NCBI GenBank assembly: GCA_018223125.1
Contig: JAAEZA010000042.1
Span: forward strand, 1-37,757
Length of the DNA stretch: 37,757 nt
Direction of reading: 5' to 3'
Origin: Paracoccaceae bacterium
GTDB taxonomy: Bacteria; Pseudomonadota; Alphaproteobacteria; Rhodobacterales; Rhodobacteraceae
The position numbers and the translations under genes are program-made. This document shows, piece after piece, positions 8,199 to 16,399 of the stretch (positions within the stretch are counted from its first letter, which is position 1; every line of letters starts with the position of its first letter). The notes beneath the pieces were generated by a model that was not told the DNA's origin, made no database searches, and saw only the letters and a list, made by a program, of their open reading frames with translations.

Positions 8199-9365
8199 AT
8201 GCCCGTATTGCCCCAGATTGCCGACCACGCCGAGACACTGACCAAGATACGGCGTGACCTTCACGCGCATCCGGAACTCGGCTTTCAGGAGCACCGCACG
8301 AGCAGCATCGTACAAGACCTGTTGAAGGAATACGGAGTTGACGAGGTGCACAGTAGTCTGGCCACGACGGGCGTTGTCGGCCTGATCCACGGCAAAGGCA
8401 AAGGCCCCAAGCGCATAGGGTTACGGGCCGACATGGATGCTTTGCCGATCCATGAAACGACGAACCTGCCCTATGCCTCCAAAACACCGGGTGTGATGCA
8501 TGCCTGCGGTCATGACAGCCACACGACCATGCTGCTCGGGGCTGCCAAATACCTCGCAGATACCCGTAATTTCGACGGCACAGCTGTTTTGGTCTTTCAG
8601 CCCGCCGAAGAAGGACTGGGCGGGGCGCGCACTATGATCGCTGACGGATTGTTTGAAAAATTCCCCTGTGATGAAATCTACGGGATGCACAACAACCCCA
8701 ATGGCCGGCCCAATCATGTCAGTGTGAAACCCGGCGCTGCGATGGCGGGGGCCTGTTTCTTTGATATCACGGTCAACGGCATTGGCAGCCACGCTGCCAT
8801 GCCCCACGCGGGCCGCGATACAATTGTGATTGCTTCCTCTCTGGTGGGAGAGTTGCAATCCATCGTCAGCCGCAATGTCGCGCCAAGCCAACCGGCCGTT
8901 CTGTCTGTGACCACCTTCAATTCGGGGAACGCCTATAATGTCGTACCCGCATCTGCCACGCTGACAGGCACTTTGCGCTATTTCCACGATGACGTGCGCG
9001 CGCTGGTGGAAACGCGCATCAACGAAATCTGCGCCGGTATGGCGAAGGCGCACGGAATCGAGATTGATGTTAAAATCTGGAACGTGTTCGACGTTTTGAT
9101 GAACGATGCGGACCTGTCCGAACAGATGCTGGACGCCGCCGCTGAGATCGTCGGGGATGATTTGATCGAACGCTCTGACGAATTGCGCACCGGAAGCGAG
9201 GATTTTGCCGACATGCTAAAGGTTGTGCCAGGCGCCTATTGTACACTCGGGCATAGTGGCACGGTTTCTGTGCACAATCCTGCCTATACGCTCGATGATG
9301 ACATCCTGCCTGTCGGCGCAAGCATTCTGTCGCGAATCATAGAACGGCGCCTTCCCCTGACCTGA
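8199..9365 (+). CDS. M20D family amidohydrolase (hippurate hydrolase / N-acyl amino acid hydrolase type)
   Basis: This 388-residue metal-dependent hydrolase of the M20D group cleaves N-acyl groups from amino acids and related amides. Metal-site motifs are present: HACGHD (residues 101-106, with C103 and H105), the Glu pair in FQPAEEG (E137/E138), H164 in YGMHN, and GSEDFADM near the C-terminus. The dimerisation-domain His lies in GSHAAMPHAG (H198). The ATG at 8199 (MPVLPQIADH) matches typical N-termini, while the open frame extends upstream to 8148 without a good ribosome binding site. A 7-bp inverted repeat (GGTTCGC / GCGAACC, 8150-8176) precedes the start. Together with the TctCBA system this suggests import and deacylation of an acylated amino acid, but the exact substrate is unknown. 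Confidence 0.9.
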   Translation: MPVLPQIADHAETLTKIRRDLHAHPELGFQEHRTSSIVQDLLKEYGVDEVHSSLATTGVVGLIHGKGKGPKRIGLRADMDALPIHETTNLPYASKTPGVMHACGHDSHTTMLLGAAKYLADTRNFDGTAVLVFQPAEEGLGGARTMIADGLFEKFPCDEIYGMHNNPNGRPNHVSVKPGAAMAGACFFDITVNGIGSHAAMPHAGRDTIVIASSLVGELQSIVSRNVAPSQPAVLSVTTFNSGNAYNVVPASATLTGTLRYFHDDVRALVETRINEICAGMAKAHGIEIDVKIWNVFDVLMNDADLSEQMLDAAAEIVGDDLIERSDELRTGSEDFADMLKVVPGAYCTLGHSGTVSVHNPAYTLDDDILPVGASILSRIIERRLPLT

Positions 9366-9482
9366 ACCGGCTATTTTCGGTTGATTCTTCAGCCTATGAG
9401 ACAGAAAGTTTCCGGTCTCCCGTAACAGTATCCGCATTTCCCGCGCTGCTCTGTTGACCGGAGCGAGAATGTACCACAGTAT

Positions 9483-9502
9483 AACTTTGCGCGCGGAAAA
9501 TT
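9483..9502. promoter_or_regulatory. Candidate LacI-type operator in front of the LacI regulator
   Basis: The sequence AACTTTGCGCGCGGAAAATT matches 17 of 20 positions of the site at 10572-10591 upstream of the polyol transport operon. It overlaps a possible -10 (TATAAC, 9480-9485) and lies 38 bases before the start of the LacI-type gene. It is consistent with autorepression and also argues that the gene starts at 9541 rather than further upstream. Confidence 0.6.
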
Positions 9503-9540
9503 TATTTTTGCGGGCCGAGAAGCTTAAACAAGGATGGCTG

Positions 9541-10569
9541 ATGGTTGCTCAGAAAATTCGGAATATGGAAGAATTCTCCGCAAAATGCGGTGTTTCCCGT
9601 CCGACAGTATCAAAGTACTTTAACGAGCCTTCAAGCGTCCGAGCATCCACCCGCCAAAAGATCGAAGCGGCACTGGAACAGTATGATTTCCGTCCGAACC
9701 TTTACGCGGTAAACCAGAACCGCAGGATCACAAAGAATATCGGGATTGTCGTGCCCTATGTGGCCGATCCCTTCTTTTCCGAGGTTGCGCGAAAACTGGA
9801 ACAGTGTTGCATCGAGGCAGGATTTTCGCCTTCGACATTCAGCTCTCACGGGAGCCCCGACCACGAAGTAGAGATACTTGAAATCCTGCGTTCCATGCGC
9901 CCTGCCGGTGTCTTGATGGCGCCCATCGGGCGGGCGTCCCACAAGAAGAAACTGGAAGCTTTCTGCAAGGAAATCCCGACCGTTCTGGTGGATAGCAACC
10001 TTGAAGGCATCGGGGCGACGTTTATCGGCTCCAATAACTTCCAGTCGGTGCCCTTGATGGTAGAGTATCTCTGCCGTACCGGAGAGCCGCCCTGCTTTTT
10101 CGAAATGCCTCCGGTCAACCCCAACGCAAACAAACGTCGGGCCGCCTATACCCAGGCAATGGAAGAACTTGGCCATACCCCCCATGTGATCCGTGTCGAA
10201 GGGGACACCTGGGAATTTGAGGAAATCGGCTATACCGGCGGGCTCAAGCTTTTGAACGGGGGGGAACTGCCGAGCCGGACCATCCTGTGCAGTAACGACC
10301 GTCTGGCGATCGGGCTTATGGCCGCAGCTTACGAACTGGGCATCAAGGTCGGTATTTCGCCGGAATGCAGCCTGCGAATCGCAGGCCATGACGATCACCC
10401 GTTTTCCCGCTATACCTGCCCGTCCCTGACGACGATCTCGCAGGATTACGAAGCCATCACCGAACGCAGCGTGGACACGCTGATCACGTTGATAGAACAC
10501 GGTAAGGCCAGCAAAATCCACGAAGATACTCTATATGAGGGGCGTCTCATCATGCGCTCCTCCGCCTGA
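9541..10569 (+). CDS. LacI family transcriptional regulator of the polyol operon
   Basis: This 342-residue repressor has an N-terminal helix-turn-helix (FSAKCGVSRPTVSKYFNE, about residues 12-29) and a segment matching the LacI headpiece (VRASTRQKIEAALEQYDFRPN). It then has a periplasmic-binding-protein-like sensor domain starting at NIGIVVPYVADPFFSEV, with a Type-1 fold signature near ILCSNDRLAIGLM. The ATG at 9541 has AAGGA at 9529-9533 and gives the usual LacI length; a TTG at 9454 or ATG at 9469 in the same frame would place the operator inside the gene. It lies directly upstream of and parallel to a SmoEFGK-type operon, and shared operator sequences link the two. The inducer is probably a hexitol or related sugar, which is inference. 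Confidence 0.9.
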   Translation: MVAQKIRNMEEFSAKCGVSRPTVSKYFNEPSSVRASTRQKIEAALEQYDFRPNLYAVNQNRRITKNIGIVVPYVADPFFSEVARKLEQCCIEAGFSPSTFSSHGSPDHEVEILEILRSMRPAGVLMAPIGRASHKKKLEAFCKEIPTVLVDSNLEGIGATFIGSNNFQSVPLMVEYLCRTGEPPCFFEMPPVNPNANKRRAAYTQAMEELGHTPHVIRVEGDTWEFEEIGYTGGLKLLNGGELPSRTILCSNDRLAIGLMAAAYELGIKVGISPECSLRIAGHDDHPFSRYTCPSLTTISQDYEAITERSVDTLITLIEHGKASKIHEDTLYEGRLIMRSSA

Positions 10570-10571
10570 TA

Positions 10572-10622
10572 AACTTTACGCGCGTTAAATTATAATTGAC
10601 TTCGAGATAAGATAGCTACTAC
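10572..10622 (+). promoter_or_regulatory. Operator and promoter region of the polyol ABC operon
   Basis: The candidate operator AACTTTACGCGCGTTAAATT (10572-10591) has an inner ACGCGCGT palindrome and outer TTTA/TAAA symmetry. Promoter elements overlap or follow it. One option is TTAAAT (10585-10590) with TAAGAT (10608-10613) at 17-base spacing. Another is TTGACT (10596-10601) with TACTAC (10617-10622) at 15. Either would be blocked by a repressor bound at the operator. The ribosome binding site GGGAGGA follows at about 10649. Confidence 0.55.
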
Positions 10623-10661
10623 AGTCATTTCAGCATTTGATTCACCAAGGGAGGACTAGGG

Positions 10662-11969
10662 ATGAATTTGACTATGCCACTGCGCTTCACAAGCGTTGCT
10701 GCTATCCTGGCAGCGAATGCCGCATTTGCGGAAACAACAATCACCATCGCGACAGTGAACAACGGCGACATGATCCGTATGCAGGGTCTGACCGAAGATT
10801 TCACTTCCAAGAACCCAGACATCAAACTGGAATGGGTTACTCTGGAAGAAAACGTCCTGCGTCAGCGCGTTACACAAGACATCGCCGCTAAAGGCGGGCA
10901 GTTTGACGTGATGACAATCGGGACTTACGAAGTGCCGATCTGGGGTGCGCAGGACTGGCTGGTATCGCTGAACGACCTGCCCGCAGAATGGGACAAGGAC
11001 GATATCCTGCCCGCGATCCGCGGCGGCCTGACTGTTAATGACAACCTGTACGCCGCACCGTTCTACGGTGAGAGCTCCATGGTTATGTACCGCAAAGACC
11101 TGATGGCTGACGCTGGCATGGAAATGCCAGAAGCACCAACATGGGACCAAATCGCCAAGGCCGCAGAAGCCATGACCGACAAGGAAAAAGGCATCTACGG
11201 CATCTGTCTGCGCGGTAAAGCAGGCTGGGGCGAGAACATGGCCTTCCTGTCTGCGATGGCCAACTCTTACGGCGCACGCTGGTTTGACGAAAACTGGACA
11301 CCGCAGTTCGACACTGAAGAATGGGCAGCAACCCTGAACACCTACATGGACCTGATGAACAACTACGGTCCTCCGGGTGCGTCGACAAACGGGTTCAACG
11401 AAAACCTGTCCCTGTTCCAGCAAGGCAAATGCGGCATGTGGATTGACGCGACAGTTGCTGCGTCTTTCGTAACCAACCCGACAGACTCCACCGTTGCCGA
11501 ACATGTCGGCTTTGCACTGGCACCGGACAATGGTCTTGGCAAACGGGGCAACTGGCTTTGGGCATGGTCACTGGCAATCCCTGCTGGCTCTGATGCTACA
11601 GAAGAAGCCAAAAAGTTCGTCGCTTGGGCTACCTCGAAAGAGTACACAGCTCTGGTTGCCGAAAACGAAGGTTGGGCAAACGTACCTCCGGGCACACGCA
11701 CATCCCTCTACGAGAACGAGGAATACAAAAAGGTTCCTTTTGCAGAGATGACACTGAACTCCATCAACTCCGCAGATCCGACCAACCCGACAGTTGATCC
11801 GGTTCCGTACACAGGCGTGCAGTTCGTCGCCATCCCTGAGTTTGCAGGTATCGCAACTCAGGTTGGTCAGGAATTCTCCGCAGCGCTGGCAGGCCAGCAA
11901 TCAGTGGAAGAAGCGCTTGAGAAAGCGCAGGCTCTGACTGCCGACGAAATGGAAGCCGCAGGCTACTAA
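10662..11969 (+). CDS. smoE: Polyol/sugar ABC transporter substrate-binding protein (SmoE-like)
   Basis: This 435-residue periplasmic binding protein belongs to the extracellular solute-binding family 1 (CUT1 sugar transporters). The signal peptide covers residues 1-23, ending NAAFA. Family features include an early TIATVNNGDMIRMQGLTEDF segment, a conserved FDVMTIGTYEVPIWGAQDWL region, PFYGESSMVMYRKDLM in the middle, and LFQQGKCGMWIDATV. The ATG at 10662 follows GGGAGGACTAGGG. The neighbours (two permeases, MalK-type ATPase, mannitol 2-dehydrogenase, fructokinase) match sorbitol/mannitol SmoEFGK-MtlK operons known from Rhodobacter. Mannitol, sorbitol or arabitol are therefore the likely ligands. 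A long stem-loop after the gene probably raises its transcript level relative to the permeases. Confidence 0.93.
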   Translation: MNLTMPLRFTSVAAILAANAAFAETTITIATVNNGDMIRMQGLTEDFTSKNPDIKLEWVTLEENVLRQRVTQDIAAKGGQFDVMTIGTYEVPIWGAQDWLVSLNDLPAEWDKDDILPAIRGGLTVNDNLYAAPFYGESSMVMYRKDLMADAGMEMPEAPTWDQIAKAAEAMTDKEKGIYGICLRGKAGWGENMAFLSAMANSYGARWFDENWTPQFDTEEWAATLNTYMDLMNNYGPPGASTNGFNENLSLFQQGKCGMWIDATVAASFVTNPTDSTVAEHVGFALAPDNGLGKRGNWLWAWSLAIPAGSDATEEAKKFVAWATSKEYTALVAENEGWANVPPGTRTSLYENEEYKKVPFAEMTLNSINSADPTNPTVDPVPYTGVQFVAIPEFAGIATQVGQEFSAALAGQQSVEEALEKAQALTADEMEAAGY

Positions 11970-11980
11970 TCCCTTCCTCG

Positions 11981-12025
11981 CACAGCCCGGGGGGGGCATT
12001 CCCTCGGTTGTACCCCCGGGCTGTG
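11981..12025 (+). promoter_or_regulatory. Long stem-loop between binding-protein and permease genes
   Basis: A perfect 13-bp stem (CACAGCCCGGGGG / CCCCCGGGCTGTG) with a 19-base loop starts 11 bases after the stop codon. It is followed by the mildly U-rich TTATACTTCTTT. In sugar ABC operons such elements commonly cause partial termination or protect the upstream mRNA, giving binding protein in excess over membrane subunits. Confidence 0.75.
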
Positions 12026-12111
12026 TTATACTTCTTTCCTGACAGACAGAAACAACAGTGCGCAAAAGGCGTACGAACAGCCGCGCACCGACCTGCGTGA
12101 GGAGATAAGTC

Positions 12112-12978
12112 ATGGCGACTCAACATTCCCGCTCTGCTGCCCGTTTGATGATGGCCCCGGCTGTAATCCTGCTCCTAGGCTGGATGCTCGTGCCCCTGAC
12201 GATGACGTTGTTTTTCTCTTTCAAGAAATACCTGCCAATGCGTGGCGGAGACCTCGGGTGGGTCGGTTTTGACAACTACATCCGCTTCGTCACCTCCAGC
12301 GCGTTCTGGCCCTCGGTCACTGCTACACTGGTGATTGTATTGGGTGTCCTGTTCATCACCGTCGTATTCGGAGTGTTGCTTGCAATCCTGCTGGACCAGC
12401 CCATGTGGGGACAAGGCATTGTGCGTATTCTGGTCATCGCGCCTTTCTTCGTGATGCCCACCGTAAGCGCGCTGGTCTGGAAGAACATGTTTATGGACCC
12501 GGTGAACGGTCTTTTTGCCCATCTGTGGCAGGCTTTCGGACTGACTCCGGTGGAATGGCTCAGTCAGGCGTCCCTCGGCTCTATCGTGATGATCGTGTCC
12601 TGGCAGTGGCTGCCGTTCGCAACCCTGATCCTGCTAACCGCGATCCAGTCCCTTGACAGCGAACAGCTTGAAGCAGCGGAAATGGACGGCGCGCCTGCCC
12701 TGTCACGGTTCGGTTATATCACCCTGCCCCACCTGTCCCGTGCGATCACAATCGTTGTATTGATCCAGACGATCTTCTTGCTGTCGATCTTTGCCGAAAT
12801 CTTTGTGACCACCCAAGGCAGCTTTGGCACCTGCACACTGACATACCTGATCTATCAACGCGTACTGGAAAGCCAGAACATTGGTCTTGGCTCTGCCGGT
12901 GGCATCTATGCCGTCATCCTTGCAAACATAATGGCCGTCTTCCTGATGCGCATTGTTGGCAAGAATCTGGACGCCTGA
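12112..12978 (+). CDS. smoF: Polyol ABC transporter permease (SmoF-like)
   Basis: This 288-residue inner-membrane permease of the MalF/UgpA type has about six hydrophobic segments, starting MMAPAVILLLGWMLVPLTMTLFF when read piecewise. The cytoplasmic EAA loop that contacts the ATPase reads EAAEMDGAPALSRFGYITLP (near residue 187). The ATG at 12112 follows GAGGAGATAAG. It pairs with the next gene to form the membrane channel of the transporter. The next gene begins 13 bases after its stop codon. Confidence 0.93.
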   Translation: MATQHSRSAARLMMAPAVILLLGWMLVPLTMTLFFSFKKYLPMRGGDLGWVGFDNYIRFVTSSAFWPSVTATLVIVLGVLFITVVFGVLLAILLDQPMWGQGIVRILVIAPFFVMPTVSALVWKNMFMDPVNGLFAHLWQAFGLTPVEWLSQASLGSIVMIVSWQWLPFATLILLTAIQSLDSEQLEAAEMDGAPALSRFGYITLPHLSRAITIVVLIQTIFLLSIFAEIFVTTQGSFGTCTLTYLIYQRVLESQNIGLGSAGGIYAVILANIMAVFLMRIVGKNLDA

Positions 12979-12991
12979 GGAGGAACTGAAC

Positions 12992-13822
12992 ATGGCTCGC
13001 AGCGTCACAACACAACGCAAGATCATCAATACCGCCGCCGCTTGGGGCATCGGGTTCCTGATCTTCTTCCCGATCCTCTGGACGATCCTGACCAGCTTCA
13101 AGACCGAAGCAACAGCGATTGCCGATCCTCCGGTCTTCCTTGCCTTTGACTGGACACTGGAAAACTACGAGGTGGTTCTGGAACGGTCCAACTATGCCCG
13201 CTTCCTGTGGAATTCGGTCTTCATCGCCGGTGGATCCACACTGCTTGGCCTGATCATCGCGATCCCTGCAGCTTGGTCGATGGCTTTTGTACCATCGCGG
13301 CGCACAAAGGATATCCTGTTATGGATGTTGTCTACAAAAATGCTTCCGGCAGTCGGGGTTCTCTACCCGATCTACCTGATCTTCATTAAAATGGGCCTTC
13401 TGGACAGCCGCATCGGTCTGACTGTAGTTCTGATGCTGATCAACCTGCCGATCATTGTCTGGATGCTTTACACCTACTTCCGCGAAATTCCGGGCGAAAT
13501 TCTGGAAGCATCAAGAATGGACGGCGCAACGCTTAAGGACGAGATCCTTTACGTGCTGACACCGATGGCCGTTCCAGGCATCGCCTCCACCCTGCTTTTG
13601 AATTTCATACTTGCGTGGAACGAGGCCTTCTGGACCCTCAATCTCACCGCCGCTAAAGCGGCCCCGCTCACCGCGTTCATCGCCAGCTACTCCAGCCCGG
13701 AAGGGTTGTTCTACGCCAAACTGTCAGCCGCCTCTACTATGGCGATTGCACCAATCCTGATCCTCGGCTGGTTCAGCCAGAAGCAGCTTGTCCGTGGCCT
13801 GACCTTCGGCGCGGTTAAATAA
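12992..13822 (+). CDS. smoG: Polyol ABC transporter permease (SmoG-like)
   Basis: This 276-residue permease of the MalG/UgpE type starts at the ATG at 12992, just behind GAGGAGGAACTGAAC. The open frame extends upstream into smoF, but that extension overlaps the upstream gene and lacks a ribosome binding site. It has six hydrophobic segments, beginning with [20 protein letters not shown]. The EAA loop is [20 protein letters not shown] (near residue 171). It is the heterodimer partner of the preceding permease. Confidence 0.93.
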   Translation: MARSVTTQRKIINTAAAWGIGFLIFFPILWTILTSFKTEATAIADPPVFLAFDWTLENYEVVLERSNYARFLWNSVFIAGGSTLLGLIIAIPAAWSMAFVPSRRTKDILLWMLSTKMLPAVGVLYPIYLIFIKMGLLDSRIGLTVVLMLINLPIIVWMLYTYFREIPGEILEASRMDGATLKDEILYVLTPMAVPGIASTLLLNFILAWNEAFWTLNLTAAKAAPLTAFIASYSSPEGLFYAKLSAASTMAIAPILILGWFSQKQLVRGLTFGAVK

Positions 13823-13833
13823 GGAATTTACAC

Positions 13834-14838
13834 ATGGGACAGATTATACTTGAAAAAGTGAGCAAAACCTTCGGCGATGTCGAAGTTATCCCGCCACTTG
13901 ATCTGACGATCCAAGACGGAGAGTTCACAGTCTTTGTCGGGCCATCGGGCTGCGGTAAATCCACACTGCTGCGCCTGATTGCAGGACTGGAAGACATGAC
14001 CTCCGGCACGCTGAAAATCGATGGTGTGGACGCAACCCATGTTCCACCTGCAAAACGGGGTCTGGCGATGGTGTTCCAGTCCTACGCTCTGTATCCCCAT
14101 ATGAGTGTGCGTAAGAACATTGCCTTCCCCATGCGTATGGCCGGCGTTGACAAGGCGGAACAGGACCGACGGATCGAACAGGCCGCTGCTGCCCTGAACC
14201 TCACAGACTATCTGGAACGCCGTCCGGGCCAGCTGTCCGGTGGTCAGCGCCAGCGGGTTGCCATCGGTCGGGCTATCGTGCGCGAACCCGAGGCCTTCCT
14301 GTTTGACGAACCGCTCTCCAACCTTGATGCGGCCCTGCGGGTCGGTATGCGGCTGGAAATCAGCGAGTTGCACAAACGCCTTGAAACAACAATGATTTAT
14401 GTGACCCACGATCAGGTAGAAGCCATGACAATGGCCGACAAGATCGTGGTTCTGCGGGCCGGATTTATCGAGCAGGTCGGCAGTCCGCTGGAGCTCTACC
14501 ACAAGCCGCGCAACAGCTTTGTGGCAGGCTTCATCGGATCCCCGAAAATGAACCTTATAGAAGGGCCGGAAGCCGCCAAACACGACGCCCATTCCATTGG
14601 CATCCGCCCCGAACATATCGACGTGACAGACAGTGACGGACTGTGGCAGGGCAAGGTCGCCGTGGCCGAGCATCTCGGCTCTGACACCTTCTTCCACGTG
14701 CACGGGACCGGACTGGGTGAAACACTCACCGTTCGGGCCACCGGCGAGCTCGGTTACAAACACGGCGATACCATCCATCTTACCCCGCGCGCCGATCAGA
14801 TCCACCGCTTTGACGCCTCCGGCTTGCGGATGGAATGA
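13834..14838 (+). CDS. smoK: Polyol ABC transporter ATP-binding protein (SmoK/UgpC/MalK type)
   Basis: This 334-residue ATPase energises the two permeases from the cytoplasmic side. Motifs in order are Walker [10 protein letters not shown] (residues 37-45), signature LSGGQRQRV (about 134-142), Walker [12 protein letters not shown] (about 153-163) and the H-loop [13 protein letters not shown]-terminal TOBE/regulatory domain starts near FIGSPKMN, with [11 protein letters not shown]. The length is slightly shorter than the usual 350-370, mainly in the C-terminal domain. The ATG at 13834 follows AAGGA and lies 11 bases after the permease gene. A hairpin separates it from the catabolic half of the operon. 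Confidence 0.94.
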   Translation: MGQIILEKVSKTFGDVEVIPPLDLTIQDGEFTVFVGPSGCGKSTLLRLIAGLEDMTSGTLKIDGVDATHVPPAKRGLAMVFQSYALYPHMSVRKNIAFPMRMAGVDKAEQDRRIEQAAAALNLTDYLERRPGQLSGGQRQRVAIGRAIVREPEAFLFDEPLSNLDAALRVGMRLEISELHKRLETTMIYVTHDQVEAMTMADKIVVLRAGFIEQVGSPLELYHKPRNSFVAGFIGSPKMNLIEGPEAAKHDAHSIGIRPEHIDVTDSDGLWQGKVAVAEHLGSDTFFHVHGTGLGETLTVRATGELGYKHGDTIHLTPRADQIHRFDASGLRME

Positions 14839-14861
14839 CGAAATGGGTTTCCACGACACGA

Positions 14862-14881
14862 CGGGCCGTGAAGACGGCCCG
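14862..14881 (+). promoter_or_regulatory. Intercistronic hairpin between transporter and catabolic genes
   Basis: A perfect 8-bp stem (CGGGCCGT / ACGGCCCG) with a GAAG loop lies in the 82-base gap between the ATPase gene and the mannitol dehydrogenase gene. There is no U-tract. It may be an RNA processing or stability element that sets different levels for the two halves of the operon. Confidence 0.5.
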
Positions 14882-14920
14882 GGGTTGCCCCTTGGCCACC
14901 CGACAGCAAGGCAAACAAAA

Positions 14921-16399
14921 ATGAAACCGCTTGTACCACTGGCTGACAGTTCTCTTGACCAACTGGCCGCAGACATCCGCGTTCCGAAGTACGACCGTAC
15001 ATCCCTTTCCGCAGGTATCGTCCATATCGGTCTGGGGAATTTCCACCGTGCCCATCAGGCATGGTACACGCATCGACTGTTTGATGCGGGCAAGAACCAT
15101 AACTGGGCCATCGTTGGCGCAGGTGTACGCCCGTCGGACGGATTGCAGCGCGAAAAACTACTGGCGCAGGATTGCCTGACAACCCTGATCGAACTCGATC
15201 CCGCCAGCACATCGGCAGAAGTCTGCGGCGCAATGATCGACTATCTGCCGGTTGAACCTTCCAATGACGCGCTGATTGCCTATATGGCACGCCCCGAAAT
15301 CCGTATTGTGTCCCTGACCGTTACCGAAGGCGGGTATTACCGCGACGCCGCCACAGGGGGTTTTGACCCCAAACATCCGGAAATCCGGCACGATGCGGCC
15401 CATCCGGCCGAGCCACGGACAGCGTTTGGCGCGATGATTGCGGCTCTTCGTTTGCGCCGCGACAACGGCGTCGGGCCTTTCACCTGCATGAGCTGCGACA
15501 ACCTTCAGGATAATGGCGCAGTCTTGCACCAGACGCTGACGTCACTGGCGCGCATGTCCGATCCGGAGCTTGCAGAGTGGATTGACGCAAATTGCAGCTT
15601 CCCCAACTCTATGGTTGACTGCATCGTACCGGCCACCGGACCCAAGGAAATCGCTCTGGCAGCGGCTTTCGGTATCGCCGATAACGCACCGGTCACCCAC
15701 GAAAATTTCCGCCAGTGGGTGATTGAAGACTCTTTCTGTGCGGGTCGGCCCGCTTGGGAAGATGCGGGTGCGGTTCTGACCAATGAAGTCGAACTCTACG
15801 AGACCATGAAAATCCGCATGCTAAACGGCGGACATCAGATCATCGCCGCAGCAGGAGATCTGATGGGACTGGAAACCATTGCCGAAACAATGGCCCATCC
15901 CGGTTTGAATGCTCTGATGCGTAAGGTCGAAACAGAGGAAATCGCGCCGCACGTAGCGCCGGTTCCTGACATGACACCGCTTGCCTATCTTGAATTGATC
16001 ACGGGCCGTTTCTCGAACAAGGAAATCTTCGATACGACCCGTCGTGTGGCTTTTGACGGTTCAAGCCGGCAACCCGGTTTCATCATACCCTCCATCCGCG
16101 ACGGGCTTGAAAGCGGCACCCCTATAGAAGGGCTTGCACTGGTTTCGGCAACTTGGGCGCGGTACTGTCAGGGCCACCGTGAAGATGGCAGCACAATCGC
16201 GCCGAACGATCCCCATTGGGACGAACTGAAAAAAGTAGCGCAGGAAGCTGCCGATGCACCGATGCGCTGGCTGGAAATGACCCGATACTACGGCGACCTT
16301 GGCGAGAACCCACGCTTTGCAGAGGCATTCTGCCGGTCCCTGACCCGTATTCAAAACGAGGGTCTGGCAGCCGCTTTGCAAGAGTATCTGAACCCATGA
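14921..16399 (+). CDS. mtlK: Mannitol 2-dehydrogenase (polyol-specific long-chain dehydrogenase)
   Basis: This 492-residue NAD-dependent enzyme oxidises D-mannitol to D-fructose, or related polyols such as arabitol or sorbitol, in the cytoplasm. The N-terminal nucleotide-binding motif is GIVHIGLGNFHRAHQAWY (about residues 32-49). The catalytic K-x4-N-x2-H set of the family is visible in MKIRMLNGGHQ (K297, N302, H305). MVDCIVPATG and WVIEDSFCAGRP are further family motifs. The ATG at 14921 (MKPLVPLADS) gives the normal length of about 490; the frame is open further upstream but that part overlaps the ATPase gene. Its stop overlaps the fructokinase start (ATGA), so the product fructose would be phosphorylated by a coupled gene product. 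Confidence 0.95.
   Translation: MKPLVPLADSSLDQLAADIRVPKYDRTSLSAGIVHIGLGNFHRAHQAWYTHRLFDAGKNHNWAIVGAGVRPSDGLQREKLLAQDCLTTLIELDPASTSAEVCGAMIDYLPVEPSNDALIAYMARPEIRIVSLTVTEGGYYRDAATGGFDPKHPEIRHDAAHPAEPRTAFGAMIAALRLRRDNGVGPFTCMSCDNLQDNGAVLHQTLTSLARMSDPELAEWIDANCSFPNSMVDCIVPATGPKEIALAAAFGIADNAPVTHENFRQWVIEDSFCAGRPAWEDAGAVLTNEVELYETMKIRMLNGGHQIIAAAGDLMGLETIAETMAHPGLNALMRKVETEEIAPHVAPVPDMTPLAYLELITGRFSNKEIFDTTRRVAFDGSSRQPGFIIPSIRDGLESGTPIEGLALVSATWARYCQGHREDGSTIAPNDPHWDELKKVAQEAADAPMRWLEMTRYYGDLGENPRFAEAFCRSLTRIQNEGLAAALQEYLNP

Noticed and set aside
9454-9540. Possible 29-residue N-terminal extension of the LacI regulator (TTG or ATG start)
   Set aside because: It would put the candidate operator and promoter inside the gene, and LacI proteins normally begin just before the helix-turn-helix.
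14633-14920. Possible 96-residue N-terminal extension of mannitol 2-dehydrogenase
   Set aside because: It overlaps the end of the ATPase gene in another frame and is not family-like; the ATG at 14921 gives the normal length.
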